This document shows, one piece after another, positions 8,259-18,464 of a stretch of 64,000 nt of DNA (positions are counted from its first letter, which is position 1; each line of letters begins with the position of its first letter). The DNA lies in the NCBI GenBank assembly GCA_963931635.1, contig OZ007034.1, positions 2,356,001 to 2,420,000 of the forward strand. Reading direction: 5' to 3'. Origin of the DNA: Caccoplasma sp905210875 (lineage in GTDB: Bacteria > Bacteroidota > Bacteroidia > Bacteroidales > UBA11471). Under the pieces are notes generated by a model that worked only from the letters and a program-made list of their open reading frames with translations, did no database searches and was not told where the DNA came from. The position numbers were made by a program, and so were the translations under genes.

Positions 8259-11200
8259 ATGGCAGACGCAAATCTAAAAATAGACACGACGCTTCTTGAT
8301 GGTTTGATTGTAGGGCGGGTAGAGCCACATATCTATGCCTTCTCAACCGAAACGGTTCCCAACTATCTGAAGGTCGGCGACACGGCCCGAGGTGTACGTG
8401 TGCGTTTGGACGAATGGAGAAAGATTTTTCCCAATCTGATACAGAAGTATGAACATTCGGCACAGATAGACGAAGAGACTATTTTCCGTGATTTTGCAGT
8501 CCATACTTTTCTGGAACAGGAAAAAGGTAGGGAACGATTGCTGCCGGATACGTTTGGGCATCTGCCTTACTATTCAAAGGAGTTCTTTGAAGGGGCAACA
8601 ACCGCAGATCTGGAAGAGGCTATATCGGACATCTGTCAAAGCGCACGGGAGAAAAACGGCAAATATCAGTTTTATTCTCCGGATCGCCTACCTCAAACAT
8701 TTAACTACGAGCGAACGGAAAGCTATCCTCCTCGTGCCAACCAGCAGCAGGTCATTGACAACTTCAGAAATGCAGTGGCTGCCGGGCGTACCAATCTTCT
8801 GTTGTATGCCGTAATGCGGTTTGGCAAGTCATTCACAGCCATGTGCTGCGCCAAAGAGATGGATGCGAAAATTGTGGTTATCGTTTCCGCTAAAGGCGAC
8901 GTCTTGGAAGAGTGGAAAAGGACGGTTGAGAGCCATGTTTACTTTGCCGAGTATACATTTCTGACCAGCAAATCATTGCTAAATGATGAAAGAGCTGTTG
9001 CAAACTCTCTTGCAGCCGGTGGAAAGGTGGCAATATGCCTGACATTGCAAGATTTGCAGGGTGATGAGATCAAGGCAAAACATAAAGAGGTTTTTGAACA
9101 TCAGATTGATTTGCTGATCGTTGATGAAACACATTACGGAGCTCGTGGCGCTTCCTACGGAAAGGTCCTGAGACAATGCAATCTCAAAGAAGCTCAGATT
9201 GAGAAAGAGCTGCAAAGTGTCGATGGTTTTGAAACGCTCGATCAGGTAGACGAGGCTGTCAAAGTCTTGAATGCGAAGATTCGCATACATCTTTCCGGTA
9301 CGCCATACCGTATTTTGATGAGCGATGAGTTTAAAAAGGAGGACATCATTGCCTTTGTTCAGTTTACGGACATTATCGACGCGCAGAAACAGTGGGACGA
9401 CGAACACCTCAAAGAAGATGATTGCAACGAATGGGACAATCCTTATTATGGGTTCCCGCAGATGATTCGCTTTGCGTTCAACCCGAATGACTCTTCCGTG
9501 CGAAAGATGGAGGAATTGCGCAAAAAGGGCATTACCCATGCATTTTCCGAGTTGTTCCGGCCTCACTCGATGACGCTTAAAAGAGATGGCAGCCATCGGC
9601 AATTTTTACACGAACCCGAGATTCTGGATTTGCTGGAGGTAATCGATGGTACGAAAGAAGATGAGAATCTGCTCGGCTTTCTCGATTACGACAAAATCAA
9701 GGAGGGGAAGATGTGCCGCCATATAGTTGTCGTGTTGCCTTTCCGTGCCTCCTGCGATGCCATGGCCGCATTGATTCAACGAGAAAAGAATCGATTCAAA
9801 AATCTGCGGGACTACGACGTTATCAATATTGCAGGTTTTGACGAAGCGCGTAAATACCCGACTACGGATATAGTCAAAGGGACGATCAAGGCTTGCGAAG
9901 AAAAAGGACGCAAGACCCTGACGTTGACCGTTAACCGAATGTTGACCGGAACGACCGTGCCGCAATGGGACACGATGCTTTATCTCAAGGGAACGGCATC
10001 TCCGCAGGAATACGACCAGGCAATATTCCGTTTGCAGAATCAATACGTTACCACCTTCAAGGACGAAAGCGGCCGAACCATCAAATACAACATGAAACCG
10101 CAGACATTGTTGGTGGATTTCGATCCGAACCGTATGTTTCGGTTGCAGGAGCTGAAATCGCAGTTCTACAATGTCAATACGGAGGTTCAGGGTAATGCAG
10201 GTTTGAGAGAACGTATCGCAAAAGAGTTGGCGATCTCTCCCATCATCGTGATGAACAAGCATAAACTGCAGGAAGTGACTCCGACCAATATTACAGATGC
10301 GGTTCGAGAATATTCCAGAAATCGCAGCGTATTGGACGAGGCATCGGAGATCCCGACCGACAGCATTTTGTTGGAAGACACCGAAATTCTCAAAGTTATT
10401 CGGGGTATTGCTCCTATCGATGCAAAGAGTGGGTTTATGACGAAATCAACAAAAGGTAAGGGTGATGACCTTGATACACCAGACATATCCGATGCACCGG
10501 AAGGGCCTGAAAACAGAGATGCAGAACCCACCGATGAACCCAATCAGCAACCCGATAGCCCAAACCCGGTAGAGGCGGACGACAAACTCGACAAACGGCT
10601 TGCCGCCTATTATGCGCGCATTCTCTTCTTTGCCTTCCTGACGGATTCGATCGTCAAATCGTTGGATGAGGTGATTGCCGCTATCCCGGCGACAGCGGAC
10701 AACCGGCGAATTGCCAACCATCTCGGTCTGGACAGAAAGGTTTTGGAGTTAATCCAGAAGAAGAGCAATCCGTTTATCTTGCGGGATCTCGACTATAAGA
10801 TCGAAAATACCAACGATTTGATTCGCGATGCTGCACTTCACCCCATGGAGCGGGTCGAGATAGCCATGCGCCGGTTCGGACGTTTGTCCGATTCGGAGAT
10901 TGTTACCCCTGCGAAGGTCGCCGACGAAATGGTAGCTATCCTGCCTTTCAAAGAGTTGAACGAGAAGGCGGATGCCAAATTTCTCGATATAGCCTCCAAA
11001 GAGGGAGAGTTTTCCGTTGCGTTGTATCGAAGATTCGGCGAGAAGGTCAAGCCGGGATTATATGCAATTGCGACCTCACCCTTGGCCTACGAATTTACAC
11101 ACAAGGTTTACACCTTGCTCGGAATGCCGGTAGAAAATATCTATGCCGATTGTACCTCCTTTGATTTAATCGACGAAAATAATAATGAGATAATAAAGCA

Positions 11201-12215
11201 ATTAACAGATATGAAATTTGATGTCGTTGTCGGCAATCCGCCGTATCAAGCGAATGATGGTAGTGGAGCATCCACGGATGCAGCAGCACCAATCTATCAT
11301 AAATTTGTTGAACAAGCACAAGCTATTCAAGCTAAATATGTTGACATGATTATGCCTTCAAAATGGATGGTTGGAGGACGGCCAGAATTGAATAGTTTTC
11401 GCCTTTCCATGCAACAAGATAAACATCTACGTATCATGGTGGATTGCGAAGATGCGGCAACCTTTTTCCCTAATCTGCATATAGACGGCGGTATTTGTTA
11501 TTTCTTATGGGATAAGTTATACAATGGAAAGATTGATTATACCTTTATCACGAATGATGGTATAATAAATAAGAATGACACATTGGTATCAAACTATTCT
11601 CCGTATATAATACGCGATGTACGTATTATATCGATATTAGATAAAACTAATACGAAAGTAAAATTTTCATCAATAGTGTCAAGGACAAAACCTTTTGGCA
11701 TTAGAAAGGATATATTTAATAATCCCGATAGATATCCAGGAGCCAATTTACAGAAAGACAAATTCAACGGATCATTAAAAATATATGGAGTAAAAGGTAT
11801 TAAGGGCGGAGCTCGACGTACAGAGGGGTATATAAATCCTGGAATAGCAACAGACCGATATAAAGCTATCAATAAATTTAAGATTTTCTTTACTACTACC
11901 TATTCCACAAATGCGACTACTCCTCCGAGTGCAATAAAAGCTATGCCTCAAGAGATTTGCACGGAGACATTTTTACTTATTGGGCCTTTCAACAATGAAC
12001 AAGAGCGAAATAATTGTTTCGAATATATGCAAACCCGACTATTCCTATTCTTGTTATATTACGGACACGGGACTATGCAAGTAAATCAAAGCGTATTTGA
12101 TTTAATTCCATTAGAGGATTTTTCAAAATCATGGACAGATGCAGAGCTTTATGCGAAATATGGTTTAACGGCCGAAGAGATTGACTTTATTGAGTCCAAG
12201 ATTAAACCCATGTAA
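8259..12215 (+). CDS. Fused GIY-YIG-like / SF2 helicase / N6-adenine methyltransferase
   Basis: 1318 aa. Residues about 12-95 resemble the T5orf172 branch of the GIY-YIG nuclease superfamily (HIYAFST...YLKVGDTARGVRVRLDEW). Residues about 170-640 form an SF2 helicase: AVMRFGKSFTA serves as Walker A (about 187) and IVDETHYGA as the DEAD-box equivalent (about 290). A charged, proline-rich linker (about 735-775) separates this from a methyltransferase of the Eco57I/N6-adenine type, with motif I-like FLDIASKEGEF (about 908) and motif IV NPPYQ (about 993). The C-terminal 300 residues probably form the target-recognition domain. The layout parallels single-polypeptide, ATP-dependent type ISP restriction enzymes, but with a GIY-YIG-like domain where those have an Mrr-like nuclease. 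Likely phage defence; activity is untested. Confidence 0.78.
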   Translation: MADANLKIDTTLLDGLIVGRVEPHIYAFSTETVPNYLKVGDTARGVRVRLDEWRKIFPNLIQKYEHSAQIDEETIFRDFAVHTFLEQEKGRERLLPDTFGHLPYYSKEFFEGATTADLEEAISDICQSAREKNGKYQFYSPDRLPQTFNYERTESYPPRANQQQVIDNFRNAVAAGRTNLLLYAVMRFGKSFTAMCCAKEMDAKIVVIVSAKGDVLEEWKRTVESHVYFAEYTFLTSKSLLNDERAVANSLAAGGKVAICLTLQDLQGDEIKAKHKEVFEHQIDLLIVDETHYGARGASYGKVLRQCNLKEAQIEKELQSVDGFETLDQVDEAVKVLNAKIRIHLSGTPYRILMSDEFKKEDIIAFVQFTDIIDAQKQWDDEHLKEDDCNEWDNPYYGFPQMIRFAFNPNDSSVRKMEELRKKGITHAFSELFRPHSMTLKRDGSHRQFLHEPEILDLLEVIDGTKEDENLLGFLDYDKIKEGKMCRHIVVVLPFRASCDAMAALIQREKNRFKNLRDYDVINIAGFDEARKYPTTDIVKGTIKACEEKGRKTLTLTVNRMLTGTTVPQWDTMLYLKGTASPQEYDQAIFRLQNQYVTTFKDESGRTIKYNMKPQTLLVDFDPNRMFRLQELKSQFYNVNTEVQGNAGLRERIAKELAISPIIVMNKHKLQEVTPTNITDAVREYSRNRSVLDEASEIPTDSILLEDTEILKVIRGIAPIDAKSGFMTKSTKGKGDDLDTPDISDAPEGPENRDAEPTDEPNQQPDSPNPVEADDKLDKRLAAYYARILFFAFLTDSIVKSLDEVIAAIPATADNRRIANHLGLDRKVLELIQKKSNPFILRDLDYKIENTNDLIRDAALHPMERVEIAMRRFGRLSDSEIVTPAKVADEMVAILPFKELNEKADAKFLDIASKEGEFSVALYRRFGEKVKPGLYAIATSPLAYEFTHKVYTLLGMPVENIYADCTSFDLIDENNNEIIKQLTDMKFDVVVGNPPYQANDGSGASTDAAAPIYHKFVEQAQAIQAKYVDMIMPSKWMVGGRPELNSFRLSMQQDKHLRIMVDCEDAATFFPNLHIDGGICYFLWDKLYNGKIDYTFITNDGIINKNDTLVSNYSPYIIRDVRIISILDKTNTKVKFSSIVSRTKPFGIRKDIFNNPDRYPGANLQKDKFNGSLKIYGVKGIKGGARRTEGYINPGIATDRYKAINKFKIFFTTTYSTNATTPPSAIKAMPQEICTETFLLIGPFNNEQERNNCFEYMQTRLFLFLLYYGHGTMQVNQSVFDLIPLEDFSKSWTDAELYAKYGLTAEEIDFIESKIKPM

Positions 12216-12394
12216 TGTTGCATGATGCGGCTGTGGGACAAGAAACATAAACATGACCGATTGACGGTCTTTTCCCCCGGAGAATATTCCCGGCAATCTC
12301 TATGGTGCATTCGCTTTTCACGGTGCCCCGGGAGTTTTTCGGGAATAAATTCTCGATAGGTGGGGTGGGTGTGTCGTCTTCGGGTAAAAATGTG

Positions 12395-12402
12395 TACCTT
12401 TG
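12395..12402 (+). promoter_or_regulatory. -7 promoter box for the ABC-F gene
   Basis: TACCTTTG, a full match to the Bacteroidetes -7 box, about 50 bases before the ATG at 12453. The gap 12216-12452 shows no gene. Confidence 0.65.
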
Positions 12403-12452
12403 TCGTGTTTTGAAACGACCGTGTGTTACGGTATAAATGAAGGTACACGATT

Positions 12453-14414
12453 ATGATTTCAATAGAAGGTTTGACCGTGGAGTTTGGTGGCTTCACCTTA
12501 CTCGATAAGATAACGTATGTCATCAACAAGCGCGACCGCATTGCTCTGGTGGGAAAAAATGGCGCGGGCAAGTCGACCATGCTCAAAATTATCGCCGGCT
12601 TACAACAGCCTACCTCGGGGGTGGTGAATAGGCCGAAGGATATAACCATAGGTTATCTGCCGCAGCAGATGCAGCTCTCCGACAGCCGTACGGTTACCGA
12701 AGAGGCGGCTTTGGCATTCTCGCATATCCAGGAGATGCAGGAACGTCTCGACCAGATGAATGCCGAACTGGCCGAGCGGACCGACTATGAGAGCGATGCC
12801 TACCAGGAGTTGATCGACCGCATATCACAGGTGAGCGAGCAGCTTGCATTGTCGGGCTCGGGCAATTACCTGGCCGAGATAGAGAAGACGCTGTTGGGCC
12901 TGGGATTCCTGCGTTCTGATTTCGACCGGCCCACCTCGGAGTTTAGTGGAGGTTGGCGTATGCGCATAGAGCTGGCCAAGCTGCTGTTGCAGCGGCCCGA
13001 TGTGTTGTTGCTCGACGAGCCTACCAACCACCTCGACATCGAGTCGATTCAGTGGCTCGAAACATTCCTGGCCACGCGGGCCAATGCGGTGGTACTGGTA
13101 TCGCACGACCGGGCTTTTATCGATAATGTAACCAATCGCACGATAGAGATTTCGCTCGGTCACATTTATGATTACCGGGTCAACTATTCCAGATATGTGC
13201 AGTTGCGGGCCGAACGGCTTGAACAGCAGCAGCGGGCTTATGAAAACCAGCAGAAACAGATACAGGACACGGAGGCTTTTATCGAACGGTTCCGGTACAA
13301 GGCAACCAAGTCGGTGCAGGTGCAATCGCGCATCAAACAACTCGAAAAGATAGAACGCATCGAGGTCGACGAGGTCGACAATTCACGGTTGCGGTTGCGT
13401 TTTCCACCCGCTCCCCGTTCGGGCGACTATCCGGTCATTGCCAAAGATTTGGGTAAAAGCTATGGCGACCATGTCGTTTTTGCGCATGCTGATTTTACGA
13501 TTAAACGGGGCGAAAAGGTGGCCTTCGTGGGTAAAAACGGCGAAGGTAAGTCGACCCTCGTAAAGTGTATCATGGGGGAAATTCCCTACGATGGAGAGTT
13601 GAAAATAGGCCACAATGTAAAAATCGGTTACTTCGCGCAGAATCAGGCACAGCTGCTCGATGAGTCGCTTACTGTATTCGATACGATAGACCGTGTGGCA
13701 GTGGGAGATATTCGCACTAAGATACGCGACATACTGGGGGCTTTCATGTTTGGAGGCGAGGCCTCTGAAAAGAAAGTAAAGGTCTTGTCGGGTGGAGAGA
13801 AAACCCGACTGGCGATGATACGCCTCTTGCTCGAACCGGTGAATCTGCTGATTCTCGACGAGCCCACCAACCACCTCGATATGCGTACCAAAGATGTCTT
13901 GAAGCAGGCGTTGAAGGAGTTCGACGGTACATTGATTGTCGTGTCGCACGACCGGGATTTTCTCGACGGCCTGGTTTCAAAGGTGTATGAGTTTGGGCAA
14001 CAGCGAGTGCGGGAGCACCTCGGTGGTATATACGACTTCTTGGCCGCCAAGAAGATGTCGTCGTTGAAGGAGCTTGAAGTGAAAAACAAACCTGCCGAAA
14101 AGTCGCAGCCCAATACTGTGGTAAAAAATTCTGTGCAAACAACGACCGACAATAAGTTGGCCTTTGAAGCCCGCAAGGAAGCGCAGAAGAAGGTGAAACG
14201 GCAGGAGCGTGCTGTTGCCGATACTGAGCAGCGGCTGGCCAAACTCGAAGCAGAGATAGCCGGAATAGAGGCCCGGCTGGCAACCCCCGAAGGCATGGCC
14301 GATATTGACCTGTGCATGAAGCACGGTGCACTGAAAAAAGATGCCGATGCACTCACCGAGTTGTGGCTCGAACAGACCGAAACGCTCGAACAGTTGCGGA
14401 AAGAGACAATGTAA
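12453..14414 (+). CDS. ABC-F family ATPase (ribosome-associated type)
   Basis: 653 aa with two ABC ATPase domains and no membrane segments. Domain 1: Walker A GKNGAGKST (about 32), signature EFSGGWRMRIELAK, Walker B LLLDEPTNHLD. Domain 2: Walker A GKNGEGKST (about 355), signature LSGGEKTRLAM, Walker B LILDEPTNHLD. An arginine-rich interdomain linker (about 240-315) fits the P-site tRNA-interacting motif, and a C-terminal coiled coil (about 560-650) is present, as in Uup/YheS-like members. ABC-F proteins act on translating ribosomes. Nothing here shows whether this one confers antibiotic protection; a housekeeping role is more likely. Confidence 0.9.
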   Translation: MISIEGLTVEFGGFTLLDKITYVINKRDRIALVGKNGAGKSTMLKIIAGLQQPTSGVVNRPKDITIGYLPQQMQLSDSRTVTEEAALAFSHIQEMQERLDQMNAELAERTDYESDAYQELIDRISQVSEQLALSGSGNYLAEIEKTLLGLGFLRSDFDRPTSEFSGGWRMRIELAKLLLQRPDVLLLDEPTNHLDIESIQWLETFLATRANAVVLVSHDRAFIDNVTNRTIEISLGHIYDYRVNYSRYVQLRAERLEQQQRAYENQQKQIQDTEAFIERFRYKATKSVQVQSRIKQLEKIERIEVDEVDNSRLRLRFPPAPRSGDYPVIAKDLGKSYGDHVVFAHADFTIKRGEKVAFVGKNGEGKSTLVKCIMGEIPYDGELKIGHNVKIGYFAQNQAQLLDESLTVFDTIDRVAVGDIRTKIRDILGAFMFGGEASEKKVKVLSGGEKTRLAMIRLLLEPVNLLILDEPTNHLDMRTKDVLKQALKEFDGTLIVVSHDRDFLDGLVSKVYEFGQQRVREHLGGIYDFLAAKKMSSLKELEVKNKPAEKSQPNTVVKNSVQTTTDNKLAFEARKEAQKKVKRQERAVADTEQRLAKLEAEIAGIEARLATPEGMADIDLCMKHGALKKDADALTELWLEQTETLEQLRKETM

Positions 14415-14444
14415 TGAATCATCTAAAAAACCAATACCTGTGTT

Positions 14445-16472
14445 ATGAAAAAGACTATGATGTTGTCGTTTATGGCTGCCTTGACCCTGACAGCCTGTTC
14501 AGGACGGCAAAACGGCGAGAAACCGCTTCCGTCGTCGAATTTTGATTTAAGCGTGGCTCCAGGAACCGATTTTTATCAGTATGCCTGTGGTGGCTGGATG
14601 GCCAATAATCCCTTGAAGCCCGAATACAGCCGCTACGGTTCGTTCGACCGTCTGGCCGATTTGTGCGAAGAGCAGGTACACGACTTGGTTACCGAACTGG
14701 CCGAAAAGGAGCAGCAGCCGGGAAGTATTGCCGCCAAGGTGAAAGACCTGTATATGCTGGGGCTTGACAGCGCACGCCTCAATACCGAAGGGGTGGCACC
14801 GATTGCTGCCGACATGGATGCCATCAACGGAATTTCCAACCCTGCCGAGGCTGCGGCACTTATGGGACGTTTGCAGGCCGAGGGGCTTGCTCCGTTTTTT
14901 TATCTCTATGTGGGCCCCGACAGCAAAAACAGTGAAGTAAACCTGTTGAGTATAAGTCAGGGCGGGATAGCCTTGGGCGACCGGGATTACTATCTGGAAT
15001 CGGACAGTACCAATGTGGCTTTGCGTGAGGCTTATCAGAAATATATCGGACAGCTGTTCCGCCTGGCCGGATACGACGATGCGTCGGCCCAAAAGGCCGT
15101 AGAATCGGTGATGAAGATTGAAACCGAACTGGCTCGTCTTTCATACGGTCGGGTAGAGTTGCGCGACCCCATGAGAAATTACAACAAGATGGCCTATGCC
15201 GATTTCTTGAAACGTGAAACCGGCTTCGACTGGGAGGCTTTCTTTTCAGAACTGGGTGTAGACAGCCTGAGCTACCTTGATGTATCCCAATTGCCCTTCT
15301 TCGATGGCTTCAGCCGCTTCTATCCGCAACTCTCGTTGCCGGAGATAAAAGATTATCTGACCTTTAATCTGCTCAACAATGCGGCATCGTACCTGAGCGA
15401 TGATTTCTATGCAACCAAATTTGATTTCTACGGGAAAACCCTTTCGGGTCAGCAAGAGCCCCGTGCCCGCTGGAAACGCTCCCTGTCGACAACCGACGCT
15501 GTATTGAGTGAGGCTCTGGGCGAAATATATGTGGCCAAATATTTCCCGCAGCAGTCGAAAGAGAGAATGTTGAAACTGGTGGCTAATCTTCAAGATGCCT
15601 TGCGTCAGCATATCGAGCAGCTCGAATGGATGAGCGACGAGACCAAGAAACGTGCGCTGGAAAAGTTAGCCGCCATCACGGTAAAAATCGGTTATCCCGA
15701 CAAATGGCGCGATTATACCGCTCTTGAAATAACTCCAGAGAAGAGCTATTGGGAAAATCTGAAAAGTGCCTCCCGTTTTGAGACGGCATATACACTCGAC
15801 AAAATTGGAAAGCCGGTCGACAAGTCGCTGTGGTATATGAGTCCGCAGACGGTAAATGCCTATTACAACCCCACGACCAACGAGATATGTTTCCCGGCCG
15901 GTATCTTGCAACCGCCGTTTTTCTATGCCGATGCCGACGATGCCGTGAATTACGGGGCTATCGGTGTGGTTATTGGCCATGAAATGACCCACGGATTCGA
16001 CGACATGGGCCGTCAGTTCGATAAAGATGGAAACCTCAATGATTGGTGGACCGAAGAAGATGCCCGCCAGTTCAACCTCCGGGCCGATATTCTGGCCGAC
16101 CAGTATAGCCGCATTGTCGTTATCGACACGGTACATGCCGACGGTCGTTTCACCTTGGGCGAGAACATCGCCGACCAGGGTGGCCTTCGTATCGCTTATA
16201 CGGCTTTCAAGAATGCCACAGCCGGCGAGAACCTTTCTCCGATTGACGGGTTTACTCCCGACCAGCGTTTCTACCTGGCGTATGCAAATCTGTGGGCCTC
16301 GAATATCCGCGACGAGGAGATTCTGCGACGCACCAAGACCGACCCTCATTCATTGGGCAAATGGCGGGTAAATGCAGCACTCCGTAATTTGGAAACCTTC
16401 TATCAGGCATTCGGTATTACTCCCGAGCAACCTATGTATATGGCACCTGAAGAGAGGGTGGTAATATGGTAA
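14445..16472 (+). CDS. M13 family zinc metallopeptidase lipoprotein
   Basis: 675 aa. The N-terminus MKKTMMLSFMAALTLTACSG has a lipobox with the lipidated Cys at 18, so the mature enzyme is anchored in the envelope. The neprilysin-like N-terminal domain begins APGTDFYQYACGGWM. The catalytic zinc site is VIGHEMTHGFDD (HExxH, about 508) with the third ligand in ENIADQGGL (ExxxD, about 568). The protein ends in VVIW, close to the conserved C-terminal aromatic of the family. It degrades peptides in the periplasm or at the surface. It starts 30 bases after the ABC-F gene on the same strand and is followed by a strong terminator. Confidence 0.93.
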   Translation: MKKTMMLSFMAALTLTACSGRQNGEKPLPSSNFDLSVAPGTDFYQYACGGWMANNPLKPEYSRYGSFDRLADLCEEQVHDLVTELAEKEQQPGSIAAKVKDLYMLGLDSARLNTEGVAPIAADMDAINGISNPAEAAALMGRLQAEGLAPFFYLYVGPDSKNSEVNLLSISQGGIALGDRDYYLESDSTNVALREAYQKYIGQLFRLAGYDDASAQKAVESVMKIETELARLSYGRVELRDPMRNYNKMAYADFLKRETGFDWEAFFSELGVDSLSYLDVSQLPFFDGFSRFYPQLSLPEIKDYLTFNLLNNAASYLSDDFYATKFDFYGKTLSGQQEPRARWKRSLSTTDAVLSEALGEIYVAKYFPQQSKERMLKLVANLQDALRQHIEQLEWMSDETKKRALEKLAAITVKIGYPDKWRDYTALEITPEKSYWENLKSASRFETAYTLDKIGKPVDKSLWYMSPQTVNAYYNPTTNEICFPAGILQPPFFYADADDAVNYGAIGVVIGHEMTHGFDDMGRQFDKDGNLNDWWTEEDARQFNLRADILADQYSRIVVIDTVHADGRFTLGENIADQGGLRIAYTAFKNATAGENLSPIDGFTPDQRFYLAYANLWASNIRDEEILRRTKTDPHSLGKWRVNAALRNLETFYQAFGITPEQPMYMAPEERVVIW

Positions 16473-16493
16473 CAATACTCTTGGTTTGAAATG

Positions 16494-16536
16494 AAAAAGA
16501 GAGCGAGCTGCGAAAACGCAGCCCGCTCTCTTTTTA
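16494..16536. terminator. Bidirectional intrinsic terminator
   Basis: A 15-base-pair stem (AGAGAGCGAGCTGCG with its partner, one G-T pair) has a four-A loop, with an A-run before and a T-run after. It can end both the M13 peptidase transcript and the convergent fucP transcript. Confidence 0.88.
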
Positions 16537-16541
16537 TGTTA

Positions 16542-17765
16542 TTATGTTCTTATCAGTTTTTTGTAACTGATACCGAAGCCTAAGATGAATAGGAAACACC
16601 CTAATGGTATGAGAAAGGCCATCGACATCGATATTGTATCGGCGATATGACCCATCAAGACGGGAGCTATGGCACCACCTACAATAGACATAATCAGGAA
16701 TGATGAAGCTCTTTTGGTTTGCTCACCCAATCCTTTAATAGACAGTGCGAAAATAGTGGGGAACATGATTGATTCGCAAAGGAAACAGAGGAAGAAGCTG
16801 CTGACGCCCAACATTCCCGACGTGAAGATGGCCAGGACCATGGCTATGCTTGCGCCCAAACCACACACAATGAGAACTTTTTCGGCACAAATTTTACTCA
16901 TAATCCAACTACCTCCCATACGGCCCACCGTAAATAATCCCATGCCTACAAATGATAGCCAAATGGAGGCTTCGTGGGCTGATATGCCGGCATTTTCAGT
17001 GGCATAGTTGATAAAGAAACTGTTGATGCCGGTCTGTGCAGCAATGTAGAGAAACAGAGTGATGACACCGAATGTGAAATTCTTATGTTTCCACAGGCTT
17101 ATACCGGAGGTGTTGCTTGGGGTTTGTGCTTTCGAATCGGGCTCTGGCGTGATTTCTGGCAATTTCACCCGCGAAAATACCAAGGCAACGAGTAGAGCCA
17201 AAATGCCGATGATGGCGTAGGGCATTGAAATATTCCCTCCTGAATCTTCCCCTGCAAAAAGGAAATAGCCACCTACCAGAGGTCCGCATATCCAACCGAG
17301 ACCGTTGAACGACTGTGCCAAATTGATGCGGCGTTCGGCCGAATCTTTTTCACCCAAAACCGTTACATACGGGTTGGCTGCCGTTTCGAGGCACGTCAAT
17401 CCGCAACCGATGATAAAGAGGGAGAACAGAAAGAATTCGAACGATTTGATTTGGCCTCCGGGTATAAAAAGCAATGCTCCGCAACCATAAAGGAGAAGAC
17501 CTGTCAAGACACCGGCCCTGTATCCGAATCGGCGGATGATTTCTCCCGCCGGTAATGCCATTAAGAAATAACCGCTGTACACGACAGCTTGAACCAGAGC
17601 CGATTTTGTCCGGTTAATTTCCAAAACATCTTGAAAATGCTTATTCAAAACATCTAAAATGCTGTGAGCAAATCCCCATAGGAAAAAGAGTGTAGTAATC
17701 AATATAAAAGGTACCAGCAGGTTTCTCCCATCTGCCATTCGTACCAAACTTGTTTTTTGTTTCAT
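16542..17765 (-). CDS. fucP: L-fucose/proton symporter, MFS family
   Basis: 407 aa, about 12 hydrophobic segments. It belongs to the FucP branch of the major facilitator superfamily: FFLWGFAHSILDVLNKHFQ near the N-terminus, GYFLMALPAGEIIRRFGYR as the loop 2-3 motif, and GCGLTCLETAANPYV in helix 5. FucP-type carriers import L-fucose or related sugars with protons through the inner membrane. It is the last gene of a minus-strand block behind fucI, fucO and a mutarotase, supporting fucose as substrate. The gap of about 125 bases before it may hold its own promoter, but no clear box was found. Confidence 0.85.
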   Translation of the reverse strand: MKQKTSLVRMADGRNLLVPFILITTLFFLWGFAHSILDVLNKHFQDVLEINRTKSALVQAVVYSGYFLMALPAGEIIRRFGYRAGVLTGLLLYGCGALLFIPGGQIKSFEFFLFSLFIIGCGLTCLETAANPYVTVLGEKDSAERRINLAQSFNGLGWICGPLVGGYFLFAGEDSGGNISMPYAIIGILALLVALVFSRVKLPEITPEPDSKAQTPSNTSGISLWKHKNFTFGVITLFLYIAAQTGINSFFINYATENAGISAHEASIWLSFVGMGLFTVGRMGGSWIMSKICAEKVLIVCGLGASIAMVLAIFTSGMLGVSSFFLCFLCESIMFPTIFALSIKGLGEQTKRASSFLIMSIVGGAIAPVLMGHIADTISMSMAFLIPLGCFLFILGFGISYKKLIRT

Positions 17766-17891
17766 TCGAGTGTTTTTTGAATGGATATAAGATAAATTAT
17801 CACGCCTTTTTCAGAACCAATCTTTAATCGTAGAACGTATATTTTGTAGAGGATTCTTAAAAGCCGTTGAGAAAAGTTTTTAGGTACTCGG

Positions 17892-18278
17892 TCAATATAA
17901 TTTGAACATACGTTCCATGAGTTGCCATTTTTCGGCCGAAGAGGCCCCTTCGGCAGCTTGTTGGAATATCGACATGTAGTCTTCCCATTCTTGTTGGCGG
18001 GGTAGGGTACTGAGCCGTTTCATGGCGGTCTCCCAGTCGAAATCGAGAGGTGTTTCCACAATCATGAACAGCCGGCTGCCCAAGATATAAATCTCCATTT
18101 CAAGAATGCCGACCTCTTTGATGCCGGCCAGTATCTCGGGCCATGCGTTTTCCTGTCGGTGCCGTTTCTTGTACTCGGCAATCAGTTCGGGGTTTTCTTT
18201 CAGACTGAGTGTCTGGCAATATCGTTTCACCGGTTGTTGATAGTCTTTGACTTTGTATCCGGTTTGAGGTGTTTCCAT
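17892..18278 (-). CDS. L-rhamnose/L-fucose mutarotase family protein
   Basis: 128 aa. It belongs to the L-rhamnose mutarotase family, usually about 105 aa, here with an N-terminal extension of about 18 residues. Family features include the YKKRHRQENAWPEI segment with the catalytic-region His (about 51), MEIYILGSRLFMIVET in the beta sheet and QQEWEDYMSIFQ near the end. These enzymes interconvert the anomers of 6-deoxy sugars. Position between fucO and fucP argues for L-fucose in this cell. Specificity cannot be read from sequence alone. Confidence 0.8.
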   Translation of the reverse strand: METPQTGYKVKDYQQPVKRYCQTLSLKENPELIAEYKKRHRQENAWPEILAGIKEVGILEMEIYILGSRLFMIVETPLDFDWETAMKRLSTLPRQQEWEDYMSIFQQAAEGASSAEKWQLMERMFKLY

Positions 18279-18418
18279 GTGTGTGTATTTAAGGCGGTGT
18301 AAAATAATAAGAAACTGTGCTTTCCTTCAAGTCTGAGATATTTCGCATAGAGATACAGCCAGACAATAGTCGGATGTTGCACGAATGTCGGCGAGTTTAA
18401 ACCTCAGACTTAATATGG

Positions 18419-18454
18419 TAAGGGGTTGTACCGAAGAACCGGTACAACCCCTGT
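18419..18454 (-). terminator. Intrinsic terminator-like hairpin after fucO
   Basis: A perfect 12-base-pair stem (AGGGGTTGTACC and its complement, 18421-18432 with 18441-18452) has an 8-base loop and lies just downstream of the fucO stop. The following T-run is poor, so it may act as a processing or stabilising hairpin instead. Confidence 0.6.
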
Positions 18455-18464
18455 GGAGTATGAT

